Source of the DNA: Falsiruegeria litorea R37
Lineage (GTDB): Bacteria > Pseudomonadota > Alphaproteobacteria > Rhodobacterales > Rhodobacteraceae
Length of the DNA stretch: 64,000 nt
Assembly (NCBI RefSeq): GCF_900172225.1
Contig: NZ_FWFO01000009.1
Location: forward strand, 1-64,000
Reading direction: 5' to 3'
Shown: one piece after another, positions 26,900 to 36,055 of the stretch
Layout: each line of letters opens with the position of its first letter
Numbering within the stretch: the first letter of the stretch is position 1
Translations under genes and position numbers: made by a program
The notes under the pieces: generated by a model
Told to the model about the DNA's origin: nothing
What the model saw: only the letters and a program-made list of their open reading frames with translations
The model's database searches: none

Positions 26900-27620
26900 G
26901 ATCTGCTCCTTCGGCTTGCTGGCGTGCGTTCATCAGCATTTCGACAAATTGGAAATCCAGCTCGCTGTCGATATCGACCGAGCGGTCCTCGGGCATCACA
27001 TGCAGCCGCGTGCCCGGCTCAAAGAGCGAGGCCTGATCAAACAGCGCCGCGCGCGTCCAGCCATAGATCGAGGCGTTCATGTCATAGCACTCGGGCGCAT
27101 CCTGACGCCGCACCACGGCACCTTTGGGGGCTTTGGACAGGCTGGGCACACCGTTTTCATCGCATTCCACCAGATTGAAATAGGGCGAGCGCCGCGCGGG
27201 TGCCCCGGTGATGACATTGGTGGTGCCGGGCTGCTTCAGCAGATCGGCCACCGCCGTGATGTCCGACACTGCCCGCAGGGGCGCTGTGGCATCCAGATCG
27301 ATCAGGTGGCTGAAGGTCTTGCCGGTTGTGGCCTCGGCCTGCTGGAAACAGTGCTGGATCACCGGCAGCTTGGCGGCTGTATCGGTGGCCAGCTCATCGG
27401 GGCGTTTGATCAGGATGTCGGCACCGGCCTTGCCTGCCGCATCCAGGATGGCGTCGCTGTCGCTGCTGATGGCGATATGTTCAAACAGGCCACTGTCCAG
27501 GATCTGCTGGACAGTGTGGGCAATCAGCGGGCGGCCCGCGATCATGCGAAGGTTCTTGTTCTTGACGCCCTTAGAGCCGCCACGCGCACAAATCGAAGAA
27601 AGTATCACGGTGTTATCCAA
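26892..27620 (-). CDS. CMP-nonulosonate cytidylyltransferase (NeuA/LegF/PtmB type)
   Basis: The 242-residue protein opens with ICARGGSKGVKNKNLR, the nucleotide-binding motif of CMP-sialic acid and CMP-legionaminic acid synthetases, and continues with ISSDSDAILDAA and a Thr-rich LDATAPLR segment at the usual place. It transfers CMP from CTP to the nonulosonic acid made by the NeuB-type enzyme. The only start that keeps the conserved N-terminus is a TTG at 27620, because an in-frame TGA lies just upstream. The gene overlaps the preceding oxidoreductase by 16 bases, so translation is probably coupled. Confidence 0.9.
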   Translation of the reverse strand: MDNTVILSSICARGGSKGVKNKNLRMIAGRPLIAHTVQQILDSGLFEHIAISSDSDAILDAAGKAGADILIKRPDELATDTAAKLPVIQHCFQQAEATTGKTFSHLIDLDATAPLRAVSDITAVADLLKQPGTTNVITGAPARRSPYFNLVECDENGVPSLSKAPKGAVVRRQDAPECYDMNASIYGWTRAALFDQASLFEPGTRLHVMPEDRSVDIDSELDFQFVEMLMNARQQAEGADHA

Positions 27621-28531
27621 ACATGTTCAATTGAGGCCTGCCGCGCCGCATCCAGCAAGCGCATCAGCGCCAGCCCCTGGGGCGCGGTACAGCACAGCCC
27701 GGTGTCCGGCCCCATGGCATCGCGGTGCATGGCGGCATAGGTCTCGTTTCGTTCAATCGGGTGATCATCGGCGGCGCCATCGATCAGGATCCGGTTGCCC
27801 ACCAGATCGGCCACATAGGTGTGGGTGGTGGTGTTGACCACGATCTCGCGCCGGGCCGTGCGGTTGAGGTAGTTCACATGCACATGCACCACCGGGCAGC
27901 GCGGGGTGTCCAGCAGCAGGGAAAAGGCATCGTCGCTGTCGATCTCAAGCGCGCTGGTCTTGCCACCCATGGCCGTGACCCGCGACCAACCGCCCAAAAG
28001 CCAGGTGGTATAGTCGATGTCATGGCTCAGATCGAGCAGCGCCCCGCCGCCTTCGCCCGCGCGCGCGGAATAGCTGTCGCGGTAATCCGTGCCCGGCCGC
28101 CAGGTCGGCAGATACTGCCCGACATAGGCCTGAAAGGTGCAGATCGTCTGCCCCTGCAACAGCTCGCGCAGGCGCAGAAGGATCGGATGGAACCGCAGAT
28201 TATAACCAACGCGGATGGCATCTCCCATGCCGTCGGGAATGTCGCCCAGCTCGGAAAACAGCGGCTTTTCCACCAGGATGCGGCCCGTGTATCCCAGCGA
28301 CTTGAGTTCTTGCAGCGTGCCCCGATGCTCGGACGTGCGGTTGGCCACCACCACGTAATCGGGCGCAAAATCCTGCAACGCCAGGTCCAGCGACTGATAG
28401 CTGCAGGGGTGGTCGATGGCGCGGCGGCTGTAGATGGCCGTGCGCAACCCCAGTTCGCTCAGCACCGCGTCATGGCGTTTGCCGATTGAACCATAGCCGA
28501 TCACCAGAGCCTGTTGCGCCATCCGTGTCAT
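27605..28531 (-). CDS. Gfo/Idh/MocA family oxidoreductase, PtmF-like
   Basis: The 308-residue protein begins with a Rossmann NAD(P) motif (LVIGYGSIGKRH) and shows the family EKP motif in ILVEKPLFSEL, plus the LLDLSHDIDYTTWLLGG segment bearing a catalytic-type His and Asp. Substrates in this family are usually sugars or nucleotide sugars. In the Campylobacter legionaminic acid cluster a comparable gene (ptmF) works with PtmA on hexosamine formation. Here it lies next to the PtmA- and PtmB-like genes in the same relative order, so I infer a parallel role. The 16-base overlap with the cytidylyltransferase gene supports a shared operon. Confidence 0.8.
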   Translation of the reverse strand: MTRMAQQALVIGYGSIGKRHDAVLSELGLRTAIYSRRAIDHPCSYQSLDLALQDFAPDYVVVANRTSEHRGTLQELKSLGYTGRILVEKPLFSELGDIPDGMGDAIRVGYNLRFHPILLRLRELLQGQTICTFQAYVGQYLPTWRPGTDYRDSYSARAGEGGGALLDLSHDIDYTTWLLGGWSRVTAMGGKTSALEIDSDDAFSLLLDTPRCPVVHVHVNYLNRTARREIVVNTTTHTYVADLVGNRILIDGAADDHPIERNETYAAMHRDAMGPDTGLCCTAPQGLALMRLLDAARQASIEHVWITP

Positions 28532-28535
28532 TCTC

Positions 28536-30017
28536 TCAACTTCTGTCGATCTTCATCTTAATCAAAGGCTTGATCAAAGGCAGGTTCACCGCAGTCAGTA
28601 GCAAGCTGGCCCCCACAAGAGAAGCAAAACCCAGCCAGATCGGCATATCCGGCGTCACCGTTGCCAGATAGACAAAAGGCGCCAGCCCCAGGGTCAGTTT
28701 CACCAGCATGAACAGCACCGCCCGCAGCGTGGCCCCACTGGGCACCCCCCATCCGAATGTGGCCCCCATGCACAAGCCGGCGGCCACCACGTGGAACATG
28801 ACAAATCCTGCCGCAGCCGCGTTTTCCCCCCACCCCAGAGCCACAAGCGCGCCGTAAAACGCCACACCTGCGCCCAGGCCGATGAAGCTGTTGATCATCA
28901 TCAGGGTCGGGCGCCCTTGAGCGTTGAGCGCCGTGGCGCTGAGTTGCAGCAGCGCATAAAGCGGCAAGGCAGCGACCAGCACCCGCGCGGTCTGGGTGAT
29001 GCGGGCGCTTTCCGCAGGCGTCATGGCGCCATGCTCAAAGATGATGCGCACGATGGTGGGCATGAACAGCCCCCCCGCAGCCGCAGCCACACAAGCCAGG
29101 GTCAGACCGGCCAGCATGCCCTTGCGGGCGTAATCCTCGAACGTGTCGGTGTCGGCAGGGTCCAGCCCCGACAGCGTCGGCAAAAGCACGATCACCACCG
29201 GCGCGATCAGCAGGGCGGCGGGCAGCTCAAAGAGCTTCTGCGCATAGTTGAAAACCGCCATATACCCCTCGCCGTTCAGGGCATGCAGCGAGCGGAACAC
29301 GATGGCTGCGCCGACGATGACGCTGAACCCCAGGGTGCCCACGACAAACTTGCGCATCAGCCCCGGCGGCCAGGGCGGCGGGGTGCCTGTCGGTTTGCGC
29401 ATCGTCTCGGGCATCGCACGCAGTTGGAACAAAAGCCGCAGCACCGCCGCCAGCAGCACCACCCCGGCAAAGCCCACAAGTTGAGCGGGGTTCACGAAGG
29501 GCAGCGCCAGATAGATGCAGATCGTCCCGTTGAAGACCAGCACGCTGAGGCTGGGAATGGTGAAACGGCCCACGGTGTTGAGATAGCTGGTTGAAACCCC
29601 GATCAGTGCGGCCACCGGCAGCGCCATCAGGCTCAGGTTGAAGCCCGGGACAAAATCCGGCAGCGCGGCAAAATCCACCCTCGGGATGAACAGGCGGATG
29701 ACCGGCTCGGCGAACACCGCGATCAACAACGCCAGCACCACAAACCCCAACGCGATCACCAGGCTCGACCGACGCGTCAGAAACAGCCGGTCCGTGCCCT
29801 TATGTTGTTTGAGCACCGGCACAAGGGCTGCACTGAAGCCCCCTGCCAGCAACAGCCCCACCATGAAATCAGGCAGGGTCAGGATCAGGATCGCGGCATC
29901 CGCCTCGGCCGTTGTGCCCAAGCGCCCCGCCAAAAGAGTTTCACGAAGAAACCCAGAGAGACGCCCCAACAGCAAGGCAAAGCTGATCAGGGCAGAGGCG
30001 GACAGAGCGGATTTCAT
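28536..30017 (-). CDS. MurJ/MVIN-like lipid-linked oligosaccharide flippase
   Basis: The 493-residue protein is an integral membrane MATE-superfamily flippase of the MurJ branch: SFALLLGRLSGFLRETLLA near the start matches the MurJ helix 1 pattern, and about 14 hydrophobic helices follow. No separate Wzx gene is present in the cluster, so this protein may flip the local repeat unit rather than lipid II. It lies 4 bases upstream of the Gfo/Idh/MocA gene and 74 bases after the predicted polymerase. A role in peptidoglycan synthesis is unlikely because the essential murJ is normally chromosomal and elsewhere. Confidence 0.85.
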   Translation of the reverse strand: MKSALSASALISFALLLGRLSGFLRETLLAGRLGTTAEADAAILILTLPDFMVGLLLAGGFSAALVPVLKQHKGTDRLFLTRRSSLVIALGFVVLALLIAVFAEPVIRLFIPRVDFAALPDFVPGFNLSLMALPVAALIGVSTSYLNTVGRFTIPSLSVLVFNGTICIYLALPFVNPAQLVGFAGVVLLAAVLRLLFQLRAMPETMRKPTGTPPPWPPGLMRKFVVGTLGFSVIVGAAIVFRSLHALNGEGYMAVFNYAQKLFELPAALLIAPVVIVLLPTLSGLDPADTDTFEDYARKGMLAGLTLACVAAAAGGLFMPTIVRIIFEHGAMTPAESARITQTARVLVAALPLYALLQLSATALNAQGRPTLMMINSFIGLGAGVAFYGALVALGWGENAAAAGFVMFHVVAAGLCMGATFGWGVPSGATLRAVLFMLVKLTLGLAPFVYLATVTPDMPIWLGFASLVGASLLLTAVNLPLIKPLIKMKIDRS

Positions 30018-30091
30018 AGGTGGTTCTCTAATTCAAAGCGTTTGATGATATATCTTGCAGAGGTCTCAGCCGACCCAGGCGACGGGAATGC

Positions 30092-31027
30092 TCAAAGGGG
30101 TTTCTCCTCGGACAATCCACGCCAGTATTTTGGAACCAAGGCCCAGACCACAATCGGAAAGGCCGCAACAACACCGAGCCCTTCAAGTACGAACCCAGGC
30201 AACAGACACAACAGCATCACCCGGCGCATCCCCTGAACGACCCCACGCTTGATCAGCAGGCGGACCACATAGATCAGCAGGACCACAAGGAGCGCAAGAT
30301 AGACATAGGCCCTTGGGTTGTTGTGCAGAAAGCTGACAATGATGGTGCCGCGCATCACGTAAGCAATCAGAATATTGCTGCTTCCCCCGACATCCACATA
30401 TCCGACATCCCCTGCCAAAGCCCCGCTCACCTTGTCACTGACACCGATCACCAGAAACGTCAGCATGATCAGAAGCGGAATGACCTCTTTGAGCCGCAGT
30501 CCACGCTTGTAGACAACATAGCAAAAGAAGATCGACGCCTGCAGCAAGGTGGCGCTGCTGAAGACACACAAGAGCGCCCCAAACGTCAGCACCAGCCCGG
30601 CGTTAAGGCGGTGGAACATGACGAAATAGACGCTCACCAACCCGATGGCCGCCAGCCCCGACCGCAGGCTCAAGGCAAAGGGCATCAAGAGCAAAACCAG
30701 AATCACCAACCACATTTTCTGGCGCGCCAGCAGAAACGAGATCGGCGCCGCATAGAGCGCATAAAAGAAGTAGTCATGCGGACCGAAATGGAAGATGGGA
30801 TAATAAAGAAGCCACCGGACCAAATGCGCATTCAGCTGTGACAGAGGCTCGAAATCTGACCAGATGTAAAAATACTGGATGTGGTTCATCTGCGAGAAGA
30901 ACCCATCTTGCCACCCCAGAAACTGAAGGTTGTCGATCTCGGTGTCCGGCAAAATGACCATTCCTGCCATGGCAAAAATCAGGAACAAGCCCATCCACAA
31001 AACGGTGGTTTTTCGAACGACCAACAC
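30092..31027 (-). CDS. Polytopic membrane protein, candidate Wzy/EpsG-type polymerase
   Basis: The 311-residue protein has roughly eight or nine membrane helices and a large soluble loop around LQFLGWQDGFFSQMNHIQY, with a central segment LALSLRSGLAAIGLVS-like (written FALSLRSGLAAIGLVSVYF). The pattern recalls EpsG-family and short Wzy-type O-unit polymerases, but no motif is decisive. Its position between flippase and acyltransferase genes supports a polymerase role, and no other Wzy candidate is present. The start is a GTG at 31027 preceded by GTGAGG; later ATG codons are possible. I am moderately confident only in its being an assembly protein of the glycan. Confidence 0.6.
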   Translation of the reverse strand: MLVVRKTTVLWMGLFLIFAMAGMVILPDTEIDNLQFLGWQDGFFSQMNHIQYFYIWSDFEPLSQLNAHLVRWLLYYPIFHFGPHDYFFYALYAAPISFLLARQKMWLVILVLLLMPFALSLRSGLAAIGLVSVYFVMFHRLNAGLVLTFGALLCVFSSATLLQASIFFCYVVYKRGLRLKEVIPLLIMLTFLVIGVSDKVSGALAGDVGYVDVGGSSNILIAYVMRGTIIVSFLHNNPRAYVYLALLVVLLIYVVRLLIKRGVVQGMRRVMLLCLLPGFVLEGLGVVAAFPIVVWALVPKYWRGLSEEKPL

Positions 31028-31085
31028 GTTAGCGCCTCACCTTCAATAGAGTGTTCATGGGGGTAAACGATCCACGCATACTGAC

Positions 31086-32177
31086 TTAACCGCTGCGCTG
31101 GCGCAAACGGCCATTCAAGTATCGCTGCATCGGCATCTCACACAGGATGTTGGCCACATGCGCAACGCACATCGCCACACCAAAGAACACAACCCAGAGG
31201 GCCACCCCCTCGAGCGCGAGGTGCCCGCCCAGCTTCGATACCAGCTGAAAGCTGAACCAATGGGTCAGATACAAGGGATAACTCAGCCGCCCGACCTCAT
31301 GTGCGATCTTCTCGCCGATCCCGGACAGTTTGCAGTTGTACGAGAAATAGACCGCAGCAATGGATAACCCCATCAAGGCGGTGAACAGAACCGGGTCCTT
31401 GCCGATCTGGACCGGGGTGATCAGCGAGCAGAACGACATCACGCACAAACAGACCATGGCCGCCAAGGCAAACCCCCGCTGTTCACGCTTCTTGAAATAG
31501 AGAATGAGCATCCCGCCCAGAAAGAAGGGTGCGAAGGTCACAGGCATAACAAAGCTGTACCAGGCAAACTCGGGCTCGAACGCCAGAACCTTGTGGATCG
31601 AAGCAAGCTGAAGCAGCACCAACGCACCAAAAATCAGGAACAGCTTTGCGTTCAACTGCTTCGGCATCAGCAGAGCCACGATCGGGAACAGAATGTAAAA
31701 GACAAACTCGATCCCTAGTGACCAAGCCCCAATGGTGTTGGACATCAAGGCCGGCATGTGAAAGGCAAAGGCCCCGGTTGCGGTCATGATGAACCGCGTG
31801 ATCACGTCGATATCAAACTCGGGCTTCACCGCCACCCGCAACAGCGCCATGACCAGAGCTACAATCGCCAGCAGGGGCAACACCCGGCTCATGCGTTTGT
31901 ACAAAAAGACATAGAGGTCCCGCTTGCTGATCACCTCGGAAAACTTGTGTTGGTAGATATGGGAAATCGTCAGCGCTGAGAGCACAAAGAAAGTGTAAAC
32001 GGGAAAGGTGCCAAGGCTTTCGACCTCTCCATATCCCTGCCACAGCATAAAATGATAGGTCGCCACAAAGATCGCGCACACACCGCGCAACAGATCCAGT
32101 CCATGAATGCGCGCGGCCTGTCTGGCCTGCGGGATCGAGGTCGCGGTCTGCTCGGGATGGGCTGTTGTGTCTGACAT
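31086..32177 (-). CDS. Membrane acyltransferase (acyltransferase 3 family), second copy
   Basis: This 363-residue protein opens with RIHGLDLLRGVCAIFVATYH, matching the acyltransferase 3 signature with a conserved His, then TFFVLSALTIS and KRMSRVLPLLAIV. About ten membrane helices follow. It would acetylate or otherwise acylate sugars of the repeat unit. The gene begins 3 bases after the stop of the GT-B gene, so it is tightly coupled. It is clearly not a recent copy of the acyltransferase at 23152, since the two differ across most of their length. Confidence 0.88.
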   Translation of the reverse strand: MSDTTAHPEQTATSIPQARQAARIHGLDLLRGVCAIFVATYHFMLWQGYGEVESLGTFPVYTFFVLSALTISHIYQHKFSEVISKRDLYVFLYKRMSRVLPLLAIVALVMALLRVAVKPEFDIDVITRFIMTATGAFAFHMPALMSNTIGAWSLGIEFVFYILFPIVALLMPKQLNAKLFLIFGALVLLQLASIHKVLAFEPEFAWYSFVMPVTFAPFFLGGMLILYFKKREQRGFALAAMVCLCVMSFCSLITPVQIGKDPVLFTALMGLSIAAVYFSYNCKLSGIGEKIAHEVGRLSYPLYLTHWFSFQLVSKLGGHLALEGVALWVVFFGVAMCVAHVANILCEMPMQRYLNGRLRQRSG

Positions 32178-32180
32178 GTC

Positions 32181-33452
32181 TCAGGCCTGCCGCTGCTGAG
32201 GAAGAAGCTGTTCGATGAGATCGGAGATTTCTTGTCCAGCGGGCGATCGACGCGTGTCCTTGGCGTCTCCGGGTGTCTCCAGGATATCGCGCAGAACCGC
32301 GTCGATGTCACCTATGGTCATGGCCGCCCGGCTGATCCCAAACGCCCCGTATGGTGCATCGCGTGAGACCACAGAACATTCAACGCTCAATACATCCCGG
32401 CCCGCAAGATAGCCCTGAAAACCCACGGTCGAGCAGGTCACCGCAACGATATCGACCGCATGCAACAGAACGTCGATGTCATCGGCCATGGTGCTTTGGT
32501 GCACGCGTGGGGCCAGGGCAACGGTCTGATCCTCGCTCGGGTGACGCCGGATCACCAGCTCCAGTTCCTCGTTTGCAGCCACAATCGCCTTGAGTTCGTT
32601 TTCGACCTTCAGCGGCAGCTCCATATCTGCGGGCTCGCCCGTGTAGGGATCGGTCGGGGATTCCGGGGCCGAGGCATAAAGGAGGGTCGTGCGTCCCTCT
32701 TGCCCCCAACCACGGTCGGTGCGCAGCGCCTGGCCCTTGGCGCGGACCTCGTCGGTCTGCAACTGATCGAAAGCGGGGTTGCCGGTGATATGGATGTCGC
32801 CTGCGGGACGGCCGTTTTCGATCAGCATGTCCCGGACCCATTCGTTCAGCACGCTGACCTTGGTGCCGTATCCCGGCTCTTTGATCCATTCCTTTTCCTG
32901 GATGGCGAACATGTCGATCATGCACAGCGCCGGGATGTCCAAATGGCTGGCCGCCTCGATCGCGGCCCGCTCCGAGCGGGGCGAGTTGGTGGCCACCACC
33001 ACCTTGGGCCGGATCAGTTCCAGCGTTTCGAGCATGATGTGATAGGGGTGGAATTTGAAGCGGCCGCTTTCGGCATAAAGCGCCTCGGCGGCCTCGGCCC
33101 CATGGGTCAGCTCTAGGTCGCGATAGTTCAGCCCCATGTAGGCAACGGTTTCCTCGATCGCCACGGGGCCATCGGTCGGGAAGCCTTTGGACAGCTCTTT
33201 GCCCATGGATTGCACATGCGGGTCCTGGGCCTGTGGCAGGTTCGAATAGCCAAACCAGTCCAGCCCGCTGTCTCGGACCGGGGGGATGGCGAGGGTCAAG
33301 GCAAACACACAGGTCTTGATCCCGCGCGCCTCAAGCTCTTGGGCCACCGGGATCACCATCCGGCAGTGACCCCCCCCATAAGTGACAAAAAGCACATCGA
33401 CCGTGCCCGGTTCGGGAACGTTGGCAGGGCGGGCTGTAATCGAATGTGACAT
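32181..33452 (-). CDS. GT-B-fold protein, candidate nonulosonate glycosyltransferase
   Basis: The 423-residue protein has a Rossmann-like N-terminal half (VDVLFVTYGGGHCRMVIPVA), a second nucleotide-binding half and a C-terminal VTCSTVGFQGYLAGRDVLSV stretch that resembles the donor site of UDP-GlcNAc epimerase/MurG-like GT-B enzymes. It lacks a signal or membrane segments, so it is cytoplasmic. It is the only obvious glycosyltransferase in the nonulosonic acid cluster, and it lies between the NeuD-like and acyltransferase genes, so transfer of the CMP-activated sugar is a reasonable inference. A CDP-glycerol-type or epimerase function is an alternative I cannot exclude. Confidence 0.55.
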   Translation of the reverse strand: MSHSITARPANVPEPGTVDVLFVTYGGGHCRMVIPVAQELEARGIKTCVFALTLAIPPVRDSGLDWFGYSNLPQAQDPHVQSMGKELSKGFPTDGPVAIEETVAYMGLNYRDLELTHGAEAAEALYAESGRFKFHPYHIMLETLELIRPKVVVATNSPRSERAAIEAASHLDIPALCMIDMFAIQEKEWIKEPGYGTKVSVLNEWVRDMLIENGRPAGDIHITGNPAFDQLQTDEVRAKGQALRTDRGWGQEGRTTLLYASAPESPTDPYTGEPADMELPLKVENELKAIVAANEELELVIRRHPSEDQTVALAPRVHQSTMADDIDVLLHAVDIVAVTCSTVGFQGYLAGRDVLSVECSVVSRDAPYGAFGISRAAMTIGDIDAVLRDILETPGDAKDTRRSPAGQEISDLIEQLLPQQRQA

Positions 33453-33477
33453 ATGGGGATTCTCCAGATGACCGGCC

Positions 33478-34125
33478 TCAGGGTGACGGGGTCAAAGCGC
33501 TCGTATCGTTGATTTTGCGGGCGGGGGCACCGACGTAGGTGCCCGGCTCAGTAATGTCGCGCATGACCACGGCTCCCGCCCCAATGGTGACATTCGAACA
33601 GATGGACACCCCCTGCACAACCGTCGCATTGGCGCCCAGCCAGACATCATCACCCAAGCTGCAATCGCCCAGCATCACCGAACGCGGTGCCAAGTGGCAG
33701 AAATCGCCCACGATGCAGTCATGTTCGACCACCGCAGCCGTGTTGACGATCACCCCCCGGCCAATGCGCGCACCGGGGTTCACCACGGTTGCGGTCAGGA
33801 TCATGCTGCCCGCTCCGGGCGCATCGGCAAAGTAACCGCCGGGGTTGGCAATCAGATGGGTGCAGGTCAGACCCAGCTCCTCGGCGCGGGTCTGCAACTT
33901 GCGCCGGGTGGCGGTCTTGCCCACGGTCACGATCACATGGTGATCCTGCACCTCACTCAGATCCGAGACCCCCACCGGGATACCATCAACCAGGCTGCCC
34001 AAGGCACGCCCACCATCGCCAAAGATCACATCTGCGGGCCAGATACGCGCCGCGATGGCACCGACCACACGGCCGTGCCCACCTGCCCCAAAGAGGCACA
34101 GAGGGGTTTGCCCCTCAGCGGACAT
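33478..34125 (-). CDS. NeuD/PglD/LegH-type left-handed beta-helix acetyltransferase
   Basis: The ATG at 34125 (MSAEGQTPLCLFGAGGHGR) gives 215 residues and overlaps the end of the neuB-like gene by 11 bases. The N-terminal half has the GAGGHGRVV sugar-nucleotide-binding motif; the C-terminal half carries hexapeptide repeats (PGARIGRGVIVNTAAVVEHD; LGDDVWLGANATVVQG; ICSNVTIGAGAVVMRDI). Family members N- or O-acetylate: PglD and LegH act on UDP-4-amino sugars, NeuD on sialic acid O-acetylation. With a 4,6-dehydratase and an aminotransferase here, N-acetylation of the C4 amine is the likeliest role. Confidence 0.88.
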   Translation of the reverse strand: MSAEGQTPLCLFGAGGHGRVVGAIAARIWPADVIFGDGGRALGSLVDGIPVGVSDLSEVQDHHVIVTVGKTATRRKLQTRAEELGLTCTHLIANPGGYFADAPGAGSMILTATVVNPGARIGRGVIVNTAAVVEHDCIVGDFCHLAPRSVMLGDCSLGDDVWLGANATVVQGVSICSNVTIGAGAVVMRDITEPGTYVGAPARKINDTSALTPSP

Positions 34126-35164
34126 GACCACGTTGCACCTGCTCGTCGCGGGTGACGGCCTGCTCCAGGGTGCGGCCGATAAAGCTGTCGACCTCATCAG
34201 GCGGCAGGCCAGTGCCGGGGCGTTTGGCGGTCAGGTCCTGCAAGCTCAGCACATGGCCCGCGGGCAGATCGCTGAGGTAGACCAGGCTCTTGCGGGCCAC
34301 ACTCAGGATGTTCTGTTCGGAATTCAGGCGCCGTTTCACCCCGTCGCCCAGACCCTGTTCGACCTGACGCAGCACGGTGACCATCTGGCCAAATTCCGCA
34401 GGCTCGATCGAGGCGCGATGGTCAGGCCCTTCCATGGTGCGGTCCATGGTAAAGTGTTTCTCCAGCACCGACATGCCCAAGGCCCGCGCCGCCAGCGCCG
34501 CATAGGGGCCTTCGGTGTGATCGGAAAAGCCGGTGGGCTTGCCAAAAACGGCCGCCATATGGGGCAGCACGCGCAGGTTCTGTTCCTCGATCGCGGCCGG
34601 ATAATTCGACACGCATTGCAGGATCACCACGTCATCGGTGCCATGTGCGGCCAGCAGATCCAGCGCGGTCGAGATCTCGGTCAGCGTGCCCATGCCCGTC
34701 GACAGCAAGATGGGCAGATCATATTGCGCCGCCTGCCGCAGCAAGAGCGTGTTGGTCAGCTCGCCCGAGGGCCATTTCAGGCAGACCGGGGCCAGTTTCG
34801 ACACCGCCTCAAGGCTTTCGCTGTCAAAGGCGGTCGACATGAAATCGACGCCCACCTCGCGACAGTGTTTGGCCAATTCGGCAAAGACCTCTTGCGGCAG
34901 TTCCAGCTGGCGCAGCATCGCATCCTGCGAGCCCTCGCCGGTGGTGCCGGTCTGATAATCGGCCTTTTTCGTGTTCGCGGTGATCAGCGCGTCGGTCTTG
35001 TAGGTCTGGAATTTGACCGCATCGGCACCCGCCTCTTTGGCGGCATCGATCATCTTATGCGCCAGCGCGGCATCCCCGTTGTGGTTCACCCCCACCTCGG
35101 CAATGACATAGCACGGGTCATCAGCCGAGATGCGACGGCCCCCAAGTTCGATATGTGCGCTCAT
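34115..35164 (-). CDS. NeuB/LegI-type nonulosonic acid synthase
   Basis: The 349-residue enzyme has the NeuB barrel start (CYVIAEVGVNHNGDAALA; ADAVKFQTYKTDAL) and a C-terminal SAF antifreeze-like domain (VARKSLVYLSDLPAGHVL). It condenses phosphoenolpyruvate with a ManNAc-type sugar to a nine-carbon acid. Conserved FSDHTEGPYAALAARALGMS and EKHFTMDRTMEGPDHRAS fit legionaminic and sialic synthases alike. Its ATG overlaps the stop of the HpcH/HpaI gene (ATGA). Companions LegB-, LegC-, LegG- and LegF-like are all present, so a legionaminic product is favoured over N-acetylneuraminic acid. Confidence 0.93.
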   Translation of the reverse strand: MSAHIELGGRRISADDPCYVIAEVGVNHNGDAALAHKMIDAAKEAGADAVKFQTYKTDALITANTKKADYQTGTTGEGSQDAMLRQLELPQEVFAELAKHCREVGVDFMSTAFDSESLEAVSKLAPVCLKWPSGELTNTLLLRQAAQYDLPILLSTGMGTLTEISTALDLLAAHGTDDVVILQCVSNYPAAIEEQNLRVLPHMAAVFGKPTGFSDHTEGPYAALAARALGMSVLEKHFTMDRTMEGPDHRASIEPAEFGQMVTVLRQVEQGLGDGVKRRLNSEQNILSVARKSLVYLSDLPAGHVLSLQDLTAKRPGTGLPPDEVDSFIGRTLEQAVTRDEQVQRGHVR

Positions 35165-36003
35165 GCCTGTCCCTGATCCGATTTCTGTTTGCGCACCAGA
35201 GCTACCACATCATTGATGCGGCTGCAGGTGTCCTTGCGGTTCTGCTCCAGCGCGTCGCCATCCTGTGCCTGAAACGCGGCATAGATGTCGCGCAACTTGG
35301 CGACCTCGCCGGGGAAGTCCATGTTGTCTTGCAGGTCCGCCAGGCTTTGTGCCTCGCGGTGAAAGGTCCGCGACAGGATCGCCGCCGACGAGCCCAACCG
35401 GACATGCTCGCCCAGTAGGTAATCGGGGCTGACGATGCCCTCGCGCGCGCGGGCAATGCCGCCGATGCCAAAGGGCACGCCGCCCGCCCGCAGCGCCGCA
35501 CAGGGCGCATCCAGCAGGCCGTCGGCGATGGGTTGGAACATGAAATCCAGCCCCAGATCCAGATGCAGGTCATTGAGCCCGATATGCAGACCCGTCAGCG
35601 GCAACCTCGCGACCATGTCGGGGATCGCCTGCAGCGCATCATTGGTTTCCACCAGCGGCAGCGCCTCGGCCCGGTCCCCGAGCAGATCAAAAAAGCGCGA
35701 CAGCTCATCCGTGGTGCGGAACATCGGCAACATGATGCTGTCGGCGCCACGTGCGATGGCCTCGTCCAGCTCGGCCTTGGTGCCGTCATACAGCGGATTG
35801 ATCCGCACCAGCACGTGGCCCTCGGGGGCCGCTTCGCGGATCTTGGTCACATCCTCGAGCGTTTGCTTGCTTTTCCAGGTGGCCATGCCCTTTTGGCGGA
35901 CATCCTTGCCGATGTATTCCAGATCCACAAACAACCGGTCCACACCATTTTCACTGGCGTAGCGGGCGATGTCGGGATCGTCGACGATCATCAAAAACTG
36001 CAT
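35161..36003 (-). CDS. HpcH/HpaI aldolase family protein
   Basis: The 280-residue protein belongs to the HpcH/HpaI (phosphoenolpyruvate/pyruvate-domain) aldolase superfamily; SIMLPMFRTTDEL, ALPLVETNDAL and HIGLNDLHLDLG fit the metal-binding and active-site strands. Related proteins occur within nonulosonic and other acidic-sugar clusters, where their reaction is not well defined. It is translationally coupled to the neuB-like gene. Use of pyruvate or phosphoenolpyruvate, as in the neighbouring synthase, makes a pyruvyl or aldol step conceivable. This is family membership plus context, not a demonstrated function. Confidence 0.75.
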   Translation of the reverse strand: MQFLMIVDDPDIARYASENGVDRLFVDLEYIGKDVRQKGMATWKSKQTLEDVTKIREAAPEGHVLVRINPLYDGTKAELDEAIARGADSIMLPMFRTTDELSRFFDLLGDRAEALPLVETNDALQAIPDMVARLPLTGLHIGLNDLHLDLGLDFMFQPIADGLLDAPCAALRAGGVPFGIGGIARAREGIVSPDYLLGEHVRLGSSAAILSRTFHREAQSLADLQDNMDFPGEVAKLRDIYAAFQAQDGDALEQNRKDTCSRINDVVALVRKQKSDQGQA

Positions 36004-36055
36004 GTGGGCCTCAAATCCAATGGTCTAATCAGGGAAAAACAAGCGCGAGAGCGTA

